Shown: positions 1 through 6,874, counted from the stretch's first letter. The stretch is DNA of 8,286 nucleotides from an uncultured Paracoccus sp. (GCA_937859005.1 CALLYR010000470.1:1-8286); one strand, 5' to 3'. Numbers and translations are program-made. The notes: generated by a model not told the origin, from the sequence alone.

Positions 1-3000
1 GGAACGCCTTGAATTCGGGCGTTTCCACGTTGGCGTCCCCGATGAAGGGCGTCAGGCTGTTCGGCCCCCAGCCCTTGCGCGCGGCACCCACAAAGCCCCA
101 GTGCAGCGGGATGCCCACGACATGGACGGTCTTGCCGTCGCAGATCAGCGGCTTGATCCGTTTCGTCACCAGCGCCTTGGCCCAGACCTCGCCCCGCCTG
201 GACCAGACCCGCACGCGCCCGCCGCGGCTGATGCCGCGTTCGGCCGCCAGTTCCTCGCTGATTTCCACGAAGAACTCGGGCTGCAATGCGGCGTTCACCA
301 CATTGTGCTTGGTCCAGTAATGGAAATGCTCGGTCAGGCGATAGCTGGTCGCGACGAACGGGAATTCGTCCGAACTGCCCAGTTGTTCGACGTCCTTTTC
401 AAAGACGCGGACCACGGGGTTGCCGCGCATCCGGTCGTTGAAGACGTTCTGCACGGGGCTTTCGAACGGTTCCATATGCGTCGGGAACGGCCCGTCGCGC
501 ATCATGCCCCGGCTGAACAGGCGCGACACGCCTTCCTGGTTCATGATGAAGGGCATCACCTCGCCGGGCTTCGCGGTGGGGGCGATGTCGGGCACATCGT
601 ATCCCGACCATTTTTCCCCGTCCCATTCGATCAGCTTGCGGGAGGGGTCCCAAGGCTTGCCCTCCAGGTCCGCCGAGGCGCGGTTGTACAGGATGCGCCG
701 GTTCAGCGGCCAGCTCCAGGTCCAGTTCGGATAGGCGCCGGTCGCGTCGGGGTCGTTGTTGTCCCGCCGCGCCATGTTGTTGCCCGCCTCGTTGAAACTG
801 CCCGAATAGATCCAGCAGCCGCAGGCTGTCGAGCCGTCGTCGCGCAACTGGCTGAAGTTCAGCACCTGCTTGCCCGGTTCCGTCAGGACCTTCGCCGGAT
901 CGGCGGTGTCGTAGACCGCCGTCAGCGCGCGCCCGTTCATTTCGCGCGCCAGTTCCTCGGGCAGCGGCTCGTTGGGGTCGGCGTAATCCCAGGTCAGGTT
1001 CAGGATCGGGTCCGGGAAGGCGCCGCCTTCGGTGCGGTACAGCTCGCGCACCCGCAGGAAGATCTGCGACATGATCCAGACGTCGTTCCTGGCCTCGCCG
1101 GGCATGTCGGCGCCCTTCCAGTGCCACTGCAGCCACCGGCCCGAATTGACCAGCGCGCCCTCGTCCTCGGCAAAGCAGGACGACGGCAGCTGGATCACCT
1201 CGGTCTGGATGGCGGCGGTGTCCACGTCGTTGTGGGCGCCGTGGTTTTCCCAGAACCGGGCGGTTTCCGTCTCCAGCGGGTCCATCGTGACCAAGAGCTT
1301 CAGCTTGCTGAAGGCGCGGGTCATCTTGCCGCGGTTGGGTGCCGCCAGCAGCGGGTTGAAGCCCTGGCAGAAATACAGGTTCACCCGGCCCGCATCCATC
1401 AGTTCGTACATGCGCAGCATGTCATAGGACGGCACGTCCAGCTTGGGCAGATAGTGATAGGCCCAGTCGTTGTCCTTCTGCGCCGCATCGCCCCACATGG
1501 TCTTCTGGAACGACACCATGAACCTGGCATAGTTCTGCCAATAGCTGGTCTGGCCCGGCCGCAACGGCTTGAACGCCCGCGACTGCATGTAGGTGGCCCA
1601 GTCGGGTTCCTTTTCGGTCGGAATGTTCAGATATCCGGGGATCAGGTTCGACATCAGGCCGATGTCGGTCAGGCCCTGGATGTTGGAATGGCCCCGCAGC
1701 GCGTTCATGCCGCCGCCGCGCACCCCGATGTTGCCCAGGATCAGCTGCAGCATCGCCATGCCGCGGATGTTCTGGGAACCCTTGGAATGCTGCGTCCAGC
1801 CGAGCGCATACATCGAGGTCATCGTCTTCGTCGGCGACGAGCATTCCCCGATCATTTCCGCGATCTTCAGGAACCGGTCCTTCGGCGTGCCGCAGATGCG
1901 TTCGACCATTTCGGGCGTATACACATCGACATGCGCCTTGAGCAGGTTCCAGACGCAGCGCGGGTTCTGCAGCGTCGGATCGGTGACGGCAAAGCCGTCG
2001 TCGCCGATGACATAGTCCCAGCTCGACTTGTCATAGTCGCGCCTTTCCTCGTCATAGCCGGTGAACAGCCCGTCCTTCCAGCCGAAGTCGTCGCGAACGA
2101 TCAGGGAGGCGTTGGTGAACGCCTTGACATACTCCCACTGGACCTTGTCGTTTTCGATCATCCAGCGGATCAGGCCCATGAGAAACGCGATGTCGCTTCC
2201 CGGCCGGATCGGGGCGTAATAGTCGCTGACAGAGGCCGTGCGCGTGAACCGGGGGTCCACGACGATCAGCTTGGCGCCGCGATGGGCCTTGGCCTCGGTC
2301 ACCCATTTGAAGCCGCAGGGATGGGCTTCGGCGGCGTTGCCGCCCATGACGATCACGAGGTCGGTGTTCTTGATGTCGGTCCAGGAGTTCGTCATCGCTC
2401 CACGGCCAAAGGTCGGGCCCAAACTGGACACCGTGGGGCCGTGTCAGACGCGCGCCTGGTTGTCGAAACCTACAACACCCATCGACCGGACGACCTTGTA
2501 TGTCGCCCAGGCTGTCTCGTTCGTGGTGGCCGACGCCGCAAGGAACCCGGTCGTGGTCCAGCGGTTCACCGGCACGCCCGCCTCGTTCGCCAGCAGGAAG
2601 TTGGCGTCGCGGTCGTCCTTCATCGCCCGCGCGATGCGGTCCAGCGCGTCTTCCCACGAGATCGGCTCGAAGGCGGCCGCGCCGGGCTTGCGGATCATCG
2701 GCCGGGTCAGGCGGGTGGGGGCGTTGACGAAATCCTTCAGCGCCGCGCCCTTGGGGCACAGCGTGCCGCGGTTCGTCGGATGGTCGGCGTCGCCCTCGAT
2801 ATGGACGACGCGGCGCTTGCCGGCATCATCGGGGCGGGCATAGATGATGATGCCGCAGGCGACGGAACAATAGGGACAGGTGTTGCGGGTTTCCGTCGTG
2901 GCGGCCAGCTTGAAGTCGCGCACATGCGCGAGTTCCGCCGCCTCTGCCTCGCCAAAGCCCAGGGCCCCCAGCGAGGTCGCCGCGACACCCGCACCCGCCA

Positions 3001-3037
3001 GCTTCAGGAAGCCGCGGCGCGAGAGGTCGATGTTCAT
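1..3037 (-). CDS. fdoG: Formate dehydrogenase catalytic (alpha) subunit, selenocysteine-containing, FdnG/FdoG type (C-terminus cut by window edge)
   Basis: Oxidises formate to CO2 at a molybdenum (or tungsten) bis-pyranopterin site and passes electrons to an Fe-S subunit; the family acts on the periplasmic face as an alpha-beta-gamma complex. Residues 6-12 read SRRGFLK, a twin-arginine export motif, with a likely cleavage site near residues 31-34. Cys54, Cys57, Cys61 and Cys94 form the N-terminal 4Fe-4S motif. Codon 198 is TGA, preceded by NQARV and followed by HGPTV, the context of the active-site selenocysteine in this family. The frame then stays open through GGNAAEAHP and on to FIGDANVETPEFKAF at the left edge. 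That gives 1012 codons in the window against about 1015 residues for E. coli FdnG, so only roughly ten residues are missing. The ATG start is chosen because GGAGGA lies five bases upstream and the Tat motif follows. The Fe-S and cytochrome subunits are expected beyond the left edge. Whether it is Fdh-N-like or Fdh-O-like cannot be told. Confidence 0.95.
2401..2443 (-). promoter_or_regulatory. Bacterial SECIS-like hairpin for selenocysteine insertion
   Basis: Immediately after the UGA, the mRNA can form a perfect 7-bp stem (CACGGCC with GGCCGUG, the outer arms of this interval). Inside it, GGU pairs with ACC, then GUCC pairs with GGGC (one G-U pair), closing a five-base AGUUU loop, with unpaired bases on the 3' side between the two inner helices. 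Position directly 3' of the UGA, length of about 40 bases and a small GU-containing apical loop fit the bacterial SECIS that SelB binds. Folding was done by eye. Confidence 0.8.
2444..2446 (-). other. In-frame TGA read as selenocysteine (residue 198 of the formate dehydrogenase)
   Basis: The TGA interrupts an otherwise continuous formate dehydrogenase frame exactly where the family carries its molybdenum-ligating Sec (or Cys). Both flanks match: NQARV before, HGPTV after, with the active-site His as the next residue. Homology continues in the same frame for about 800 more codons, so this is recoding, not a stop or a frameshift. A hairpin follows directly, and selD lies about 2.6 kb away. Confidence 0.95.
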
Positions 3038-3041
3038 CCGA

Positions 3042-3047
3042 TCCTCC
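3042..3047 (-). promoter_or_regulatory. Shine-Dalgarno of the formate dehydrogenase gene
   Basis: GGAGGA on the minus strand lies five to six bases before the ATG at 3037. It is the strongest ribosome binding site in the window. It decides this start over an in-frame upstream start at 3109, which would place 24 residues before the Tat motif and would overlap the promoter-like sequence. Confidence 0.85.
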
Positions 3048-3079
3048 GTATTTTGCCTGTCAACGAGATAGGTCCGCCC

Positions 3080-3109
3080 ATAGTGGGACAGGGCAAGCCG
3101 CAAAGTCAA
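3080..3109 (-). promoter_or_regulatory. Sigma70-like promoter candidate for the formate dehydrogenase gene
   Basis: On the minus strand, TTGACT (3109-3104) and CACTAT (3085-3080) are separated by 18 bases. This places a start site near 3073 and gives a leader of about 36 bases before the ATG. The -35 matches five of six consensus bases; the -10 is weaker. The 8-base word GTCAACGA (plus strand) overlaps the -35 at 3105-3112 and recurs at 3059-3066 in the leader. Confidence 0.45.
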
Positions 3110-3171
3110 CGATGATGGGCCGGGCGCTGCGGGTGGCCGGGAAACGAATGTTCGTATTCACCGGGAAAAGG

Positions 3172-3993
3172 TTACAGTTCCGTACGAAATTGCCACAGAT
3201 CGGGAAACAGAACCACATCCAGCATCCGGCGCAGGTAATCCACGCCTGCGGTGCCCCCCGTGCCGCGCTTGAATCCGATGATCCGTTCCACCGTGGTCAG
3301 GTGGTTGAACCGCCAGCGGCGGAAATAATCCTCGAAGTCGACCAGCTTCTCGGCCAGTTCGTAAAGCGGCCAGTGATGCGCGGGATCGGCATAGACCCGT
3401 GCCCAGGCGGCGCGGGCGGCCGGATCGGGGGCGGTCGGCGCCGCCGCATCGGCCGGGGGCACAACGTCGAAGCCCGCATCGGCCAGCCGCCCCAGCGCCA
3501 CCGCATAAAGCGAGGGCTGCGCCAGTTCCGCGCGCAGCAGCCCTGCGACCTCGGGGCGGTGTTCGTGCGGGCGGATCAGGACCGGATTGCGGTTGCCGGC
3601 GATGAATTCGATCAGCCGGTATTGCCAGCTCTGGAACCCCGAACTTTCGCCCAGATGGCCGCGGAACCGCGTGTATTCGCTGGGCGTCATGGTCCGCAGA
3701 ACGTCCCATGCGCTGTTCAATTGTTCCATGATCCGCGCCACGCGCGCCAGCATCTTGAACGCCGGTTGCAGTTCATTCGCCGCGATGGCGCGGCGGGCGG
3801 CGGACAGTTCGTGGATCGCCAGCTTCATCCACAATTCGCTGGTCTGGTGCTGGATGATGAACAGCATCTCGTCATGGGCGTCCGAGCGCGGATGCTGCGC
3901 CGACAGCACCGCATCCAAGGCCAGATAGTCGCCATAGGACATCCGCCCCCTGAACGACATCCGCGCGCCGTCCGGGCCTTCGCTCTCGGTCAT
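3172..3993 (-). CDS. kynA: Tryptophan 2,3-dioxygenase
   Basis: Heme enzyme that opens the indole ring of L-tryptophan with O2 to give N-formylkynurenine, the first step of the kynurenine pathway; cytosolic homotetramer in the family. The 273 residues match the usual bacterial length. Key residues, compared with the Xanthomonas enzyme, are visible: Phe45 and His49 in LFIIQHQTSELW (F51, H55), Tyr107 and Arg111 in EYTRFRGHLGESSGFQSWQYR (Y113, R117), His231 as the proximal heme ligand in WRFNHLTTVERIIGFKRGTGGT, and Thr245 in the GTGG loop that contacts the substrate. The N-terminus is about six residues shorter than the Xanthomonas protein. Its ATG overlaps the TGA of the upstream regulator (ATGA), so the two are co-transcribed and probably translationally coupled. 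No kynurenine formamidase (kynB) or kynureninase (kynU) is seen here. The formate dehydrogenase gene follows 134 bases downstream on the same strand. Confidence 0.96.
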   Translation of the reverse strand: MTESEGPDGARMSFRGRMSYGDYLALDAVLSAQHPRSDAHDEMLFIIQHQTSELWMKLAIHELSAARRAIAANELQPAFKMLARVARIMEQLNSAWDVLRTMTPSEYTRFRGHLGESSGFQSWQYRLIEFIAGNRNPVLIRPHEHRPEVAGLLRAELAQPSLYAVALGRLADAGFDVVPPADAAAPTAPDPAARAAWARVYADPAHHWPLYELAEKLVDFEDYFRRWRFNHLTTVERIIGFKRGTGGTAGVDYLRRMLDVVLFPDLWQFRTEL

Positions 3994-5012
3994 GCGGTTT
4001 CCTGCGCCGCGGCCAGCCCGGCCAGCCCCTGCCGCCAGCGTTCCGGCGTCTGGCCCTCGACCTCGCGGAAGATGCGGATCAGGTGGCTGGCGTCGCAGAA
4101 CCCCGTCTCGTCCGCGATCTGGGTCACGGTGCGGTCGGTGCGTTCCAGCAGCATCCGCGCCTGCGCCAGCCGGATGCGGACGCAGGCCTCGGCAGGGGAC
4201 AGACCCAATGCGCGGGAAAAATGCCGCTCCAGCTTGCGCCGCCCCACGCCCAGCAGTTCGGCCAGCGCGGCCACGGTGGGCGGGCTGTCCAGCCGCTGCT
4301 GCATCGCCAGCAGCGCGCGGCGGACCAGAGAATCGTCGGTGGACAGTTCCAGCGGCAGGCCGGGCTGGGGATGGCTTGCGCCCTGCTGGCTGTCGATCAT
4401 CATGATCGCAAGGCTTTTCCTCGCCGCCGCCCGGCCGATGTGGCGGTCCACCAGGAAGGCCGCCAGATGCGCGGCGCTGACGCCGCCCGAACAGGACAGC
4501 CGGTTGCCGTCCACGACGAAGATCTGGTCGCTGACCGGCTGCATGTCCTGGAATTCGGCGGTGAAATCGTCGTGGTGGAACCAGCTCACGCAGCAGCGGT
4601 GCCCCTTCATCAGCCCCTCGCGCGCCAGGATGAAGGCGCCGGTGCAGATGCCGGCCAGCGGCACGCCCGCCGCCGCCGCCCGGTGCAGGAACGCCGTCAG
4701 TTCCGGGGCCAGCGGCTGGACCGCGCCGATCAGCCCGCCGATCACCACGACGTAATCGTATTGCGCGGGGTCCTCGGGGCGCGCATCCGGTTCGACCCGG
4801 GTGCCGCAGCTTGACGGAATCGGCGTGCGGTCCGGTCCGATCACTGCCCAGCGGCACAGGATCGGGCGCGACCGGTCGCCTTCGTCGGCCGCCAGCCGCA
4901 GCACGTCCACAAAATTGGCATAGGCCGACAGCGTGAAGCGCCGGGCCAGCACGAAGGCGATGTTCAGACGGGGGCGCGGTGACTGCATGCCCACCATGAA
5001 AGACCCAGGCAT
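3990..5012 (-). CDS. GlxA-type transcriptional regulator (DJ-1/PfpI-like domain + AraC helix-turn-helix)
   Basis: Transcription factor with an N-terminal amidotransferase-like ligand domain and a C-terminal AraC/XylS DNA-binding domain. Numbered from the 5012 start (340 residues), LNIAFVLARRF at 16-26 opens the DJ-1-like fold, YDYVVVIGG is at 85-93, and the elbow GICTGAF at 121-127 carries Cys123. RLSCSGGVSAAHLAAFLVDR is at 171-190. The AraC part is about 240-330, with TVAALAELLGVGRRKLERHF as the first helix-turn-helix and TVTQIADETGFCDASHLIRIF as the second. The start is uncertain: ATGs at 5012, 4997 and 4988 are all in frame with weak ribosome sites. The longer frame running up to 5192 would overlap selD and is unlikely. 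The stop overlaps the kynA start, which suggests it controls kynA, perhaps responding to tryptophan or a kynurenine; the ligand is not readable from sequence. It is divergent from selD. Confidence 0.9.
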   Translation of the reverse strand: MPGSFMVGMQSPRPRLNIAFVLARRFTLSAYANFVDVLRLAADEGDRSRPILCRWAVIGPDRTPIPSSCGTRVEPDARPEDPAQYDYVVVIGGLIGAVQPLAPELTAFLHRAAAAGVPLAGICTGAFILAREGLMKGHRCCVSWFHHDDFTAEFQDMQPVSDQIFVVDGNRLSCSGGVSAAHLAAFLVDRHIGRAAARKSLAIMMIDSQQGASHPQPGLPLELSTDDSLVRRALLAMQQRLDSPPTVAALAELLGVGRRKLERHFSRALGLSPAEACVRIRLAQARMLLERTDRTVTQIADETGFCDASHLIRIFREVEGQTPERWRQGLAGLAAAQETA

Positions 5013-5017
5013 CGCCC

Positions 5018-5023
5018 TTGACA
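5018..5023 (+). promoter_or_regulatory. Possible -35 element for selD
   Basis: A perfect TTGACA lies 48 bases before the selD ATG, in the 59-base gap between the divergent regulator and selD. It sits in a small inverted repeat, CTTG-A-CAAG (5017-5025). No convincing -10 hexamer stands 16 to 18 bases downstream, so it may be a chance match or an operator half. Confidence 0.25.
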
Positions 5024-5060
5024 AGTCCGTCCTGCGCGCTCCCTTGGATCGCAGCAGGAA

Positions 5061-5065
5061 AGGAG
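5061..5065 (+). promoter_or_regulatory. Shine-Dalgarno of selD
   Basis: AGGAG, within AAAGGAG, lies six bases before the ATG at 5072. It supports this start over an in-frame TTG at 5018, which is part of a TTGACA promoter-like hexamer. From 5072 the catalytic Cys falls at residue 17, as in E. coli SelD. Confidence 0.85.
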
Positions 5066-5071
5066 CCTCCG

Positions 5072-6115
5072 ATGTCCGATCACCCCGTCCGACTGACCGC
5101 GCTGGCCCACGGCGGCGGCTGCGGCTGCAAGCTGGCCCCGGCGGTGCTGCGCGAATTGCTGGCCGACCAGCCGGCGGCACAGGCATTTCCACAGCTTCTG
5201 GTCGGACTCGAGACCTCGGACGATGCCGCCGTCTGGCAGATCGACGGCAATACCGCGGTGATCGCCACCACCGATTTCTTCATGCCGATGGTGGACGATC
5301 CGCACGCCTTTGGCCGGATCGCGGCGACGAACGCCATTTCCGACGTCTATGCGATGGGCGGGCGCCCCATCATGGCGCTGGCGATCCTGGGGATGCCCAT
5401 CGACAAGCTGCCCGCCGCCACGATCCGCCAGATCCTGCAAGGGGGCCAGTCCGTCTGCGCCGAGGCCGGCATTCCCGTGGCCGGCGGACATTCCATCGAT
5501 TCGCCCGAACCGATCTATGGGCTGGCCGTGATCGGGCTGGTCCATCCGGACAGGCTGCGCCGCAACGCCGATGCGCGGCCGGGCGACGTTCTGATCCTGA
5601 CCAAGGGTCTGGGCGTGGGCATCTATTCCGCCGCGATCAAGAAAAGTGCGCTGGACCAGGCCGGCATCGACGAGATGATCGCCTCGACCACGACTCTCAA
5701 CCGGATCGGCACCGATCTGGCCGAGGATGCGGCGGTCCATGCGATCACCGATGTGACCGGCTTCGGCATCCTGGGTCACGGGCTGGAGATGGCGCGCGGC
5801 TCGGGGGCGCGGCTGGTCATCGACCGCGCCGCGCTGCCCCGGCTGGGCCGGGCCGACGAACTGGCGCAGGCGGGCTTCGTCACCGGCGCCTCGCTGCGCA
5901 ACTGGGCCGCCTATGGGCCGGAGGTCGCGCTGCCCGAAGGCTGCCCCGACTGGCAGCGGCATCTGCTGACCGATCCGCAGACCTCGGGCGGGCTGCTGGT
6001 CGCCGTGGCCCCCGAGGTCGCCGAGCGCTGGCTGGCGCGCATCCGTGCCGCGGGCTATCCGCTGGCGTCCATCGTGGGCCGGGTCGAGGCGGGCGAGGGG
6101 GTCGAGGTCCGCTGA
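5072..6115 (+). CDS. selD: Selenide, water dikinase (selenophosphate synthetase)
   Basis: Makes selenophosphate from selenide and ATP, the selenium donor for Sec-tRNA(Sec) formation by SelA and for 2-selenouridine in tRNA. The 347 residues match the family length. The N-terminal glycine-rich catalytic loop GGGCGCK (14-20) has Cys17, not Sec, and Lys20. Metal-binding aspartates fall at the same numbers as in E. coli: Asp51 (SDDAAVW), Asp68 (TTDFFMP), Asp91 (NAISDVYAMGG) and Asp227 (ITDVTGFGILGHG). AGGHSIDSPEPIYGLA at 137-152 and DPQTSGGLL at 301-309 are also family signatures. The gene stands alone on the plus strand between the divergent regulator-kynA unit and a convergent unknown gene. selA, selB and selC are not in the window. 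A Sec-containing formate dehydrogenase lies close by, which fits a working selenium pathway. Confidence 0.97.
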   Translation: MSDHPVRLTALAHGGGCGCKLAPAVLRELLADQPAAQAFPQLLVGLETSDDAAVWQIDGNTAVIATTDFFMPMVDDPHAFGRIAATNAISDVYAMGGRPIMALAILGMPIDKLPAATIRQILQGGQSVCAEAGIPVAGGHSIDSPEPIYGLAVIGLVHPDRLRRNADARPGDVLILTKGLGVGIYSAAIKKSALDQAGIDEMIASTTTLNRIGTDLAEDAAVHAITDVTGFGILGHGLEMARGSGARLVIDRAALPRLGRADELAQAGFVTGASLRNWAAYGPEVALPEGCPDWQRHLLTDPQTSGGLLVAVAPEVAERWLARIRAAGYPLASIVGRVEAGEGVEVR

Positions 6116-6122
6116 CCCCCTC
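6095..6122. terminator. Hairpin spanning the convergent stops of selD and the 147-residue unknown gene
   Basis: GAGGGGGTC at 6095-6103 and GACCCCCTC at 6114-6122 form a perfect 9-bp stem with a 10-base loop. It covers the end of selD, its TGA, the five-base gap and part of the opposing TGA. Being symmetrical it would fold in either transcript and could end both. No U tract follows on either side, so it is not a textbook intrinsic terminator. Confidence 0.45.
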
Positions 6123-6564
6123 AGGGCTGGACGCGGCAGGATTCGGTTTCGCCGGGCCGGTCGGTCCAGCGGTAATGGACCCTGTATCCCAGCTTGCCGA
6201 TGCCCTTGCCGGGGCGGATCAGCGCCTCGAAGCTCACGATGCCGGGCTGCCCGTCCGTGGCGGGCGGCACATGGTATTCGCTGATGTCCGAACAGCGCAG
6301 CCTGCCGCCGCGCGGTGTCCGGGACCAGATTTCCTGCTGGCTGTCACCGTCGTATTCCGCCACCTCCAGCATGGTGACGATCCGGCCGCCCGGCCGGAAC
6401 GGACGGCAGATGCGGCCGAGATCGGCGGCGGCCGTCGCGTGGTTCAGCGCCGTCACCCGCAGCCGTCCCCAGCCCGTCCAGCCGGGCGGCGGCTGCAGGA
6501 TGATGGCGTCGAAATGCAGGGGCGGCCGTTCCGGGCTGCGCATCTGCGAGGAGGCGCTGAACAT
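6121..6564 (-). CDS. Hypothetical protein, 147 residues
   Basis: I do not recognise the family. The ATG at 6564 has AAAGGA about nine bases upstream, a reasonable ribosome site, and the frame is the only long one on this strand with plausible protein-like composition. It has no signal peptide and no membrane segment, so it is probably cytosolic. Visible stretches are HFDAIILQPPPGWTGWGRLR (17-36), FRPGGRIVTMLEVAEYDG and SFEALIRPGKGIGKLGYRVHYRWTD near the C-terminus. The alternation of hydrophobic and polar residues suggests a mostly beta protein. Three cysteines (in RICRPF, LRCSDI and ESCRVQ) are scattered and form no metal motif. It ends five bases from the convergent selD stop. It is downstream of efp and the small zinc-ribbon frame on the same strand, and could be part of one transcript, though a strong hairpin follows efp. 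Confidence 0.7.
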   Translation of the reverse strand: MFSASSQMRSPERPPLHFDAIILQPPPGWTGWGRLRVTALNHATAAADLGRICRPFRPGGRIVTMLEVAEYDGDSQQEIWSRTPRGGRLRCSDISEYHVPPATDGQPGIVSFEALIRPGKGIGKLGYRVHYRWTDRPGETESCRVQP

Positions 6565-6657
6565 CCGGGTCGATCCTTTCGTCGGGCGGTCGCGCGTCGC
6601 GCCGGTTGGTTCCGGCTGTCAGGGATGGGCGGCAGTCCGCATTGCAGGTTCCCGTTC

Positions 6658-6843
6658 TCAGCCGGACAGGGCCTTCAGCGCCAGCCCCGCGCCTATTCCA
6701 AGGACAACCACCGCCAGAATGACCCAGGAGAATCGGATGAGACCGGGATGAGCCGCGCGGGTGATGAACTGACGACAAGCCGGACAGATCAGCGCGCGGG
6801 TGCAGGCGCGCGTCCCGCAATGCGGGCAGGCCGTGTCCGGCAG
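6658..6843 (-). CDS. Putative small zinc-ribbon protein with one transmembrane segment; no canonical start codon
   Basis: This frame, open from a TAG at 6853-6855 down to a TGA at 6658-6660, encodes two CxxC knuckles (CPHC and CPAC, 14 residues apart), then a charged linker, then a hydrophobic stretch WVILAVVVLGIGAGLALKAL ending in SG. This is the typical layout of a small cytosolic zinc ribbon on a single membrane anchor. The frame contains no ATG, GTG or TTG before the first CxxC; only CTG codons at 6843 and 6852 could start it, the former after GGGCGGG. I give the CTG at 6843 (61 residues) as a placeholder. It may be a real gene with a CTG start, a gene that lost its start, or contain a sequence error. 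It occupies most of the 310-base gap between efp and the 147-residue gene; the remaining 93 bases (6565-6657) show no gene. Confidence 0.5.
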   Translation of the reverse strand: MPDTACPHCGTRACTRALICPACRQFITRAAHPGLIRFSWVILAVVVLGIGAGLALKALSG

Positions 6844-6866
6844 CCCGCCCAGCTAGCCGGGCAGGC
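6843..6866 (-). terminator. Strong GC-rich hairpin downstream of efp
   Basis: The 24 bases are an almost perfect palindrome: ten pairs, two of them G-U in the minus-strand RNA, closing a CUAG loop. It begins eight bases after the efp stop. No U tract follows, so termination may be partial or Rho-assisted. Its 3' arm contains the candidate CTG starts of the zinc-ribbon frame, so it could also mask their translation. Confidence 0.45.
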
Positions 6867-6874
6867 GTCCCGCC

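Noticed and set aside
2444..3109. A separate 221-residue protein ending at the TGA
   Set aside because: It is the N-terminal part of the formate dehydrogenase: homology continues in frame past the TGA, the SECIS-like hairpin follows, and the true ATG at 3037 has the ribosome site.
101..3115. A 1004-codon open frame on the plus strand, antisense to the formate dehydrogenase gene
   Set aside because: It mirrors the GC-rich codons of the real minus-strand gene. Its translation is rich in His, Arg, Gly and Val without any domain, while the opposite strand has unmistakable family motifs throughout.
3112..4755. A 547-codon plus-strand frame opposite kynA and the regulator
   Set aside because: It is antisense to two clear genes, with biased composition and no recognisable domain.
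3172..4857. A 561-codon minus-strand frame apparently fusing a regulator-like stretch with tryptophan dioxygenase
   Set aside because: Only the part from 3993 down is dioxygenase. Upstream of that the real regulator is in another frame, ending at the ATGA overlap; the extension has no domain.
6601..6616. Small inverted repeat GCCGG/CCGGC with a six-base loop
   Set aside because: A five-pair stem in GC-rich DNA is expected by chance, and no U tract or other signal accompanies it.
6344..6820. A 158-codon minus-strand frame across the gap upstream of the 147-residue gene
   Set aside because: It overlaps both the zinc-ribbon frame and the 147-residue gene in another frame, has no ribosome site and is Arg/Pro/Gly-rich without structure.
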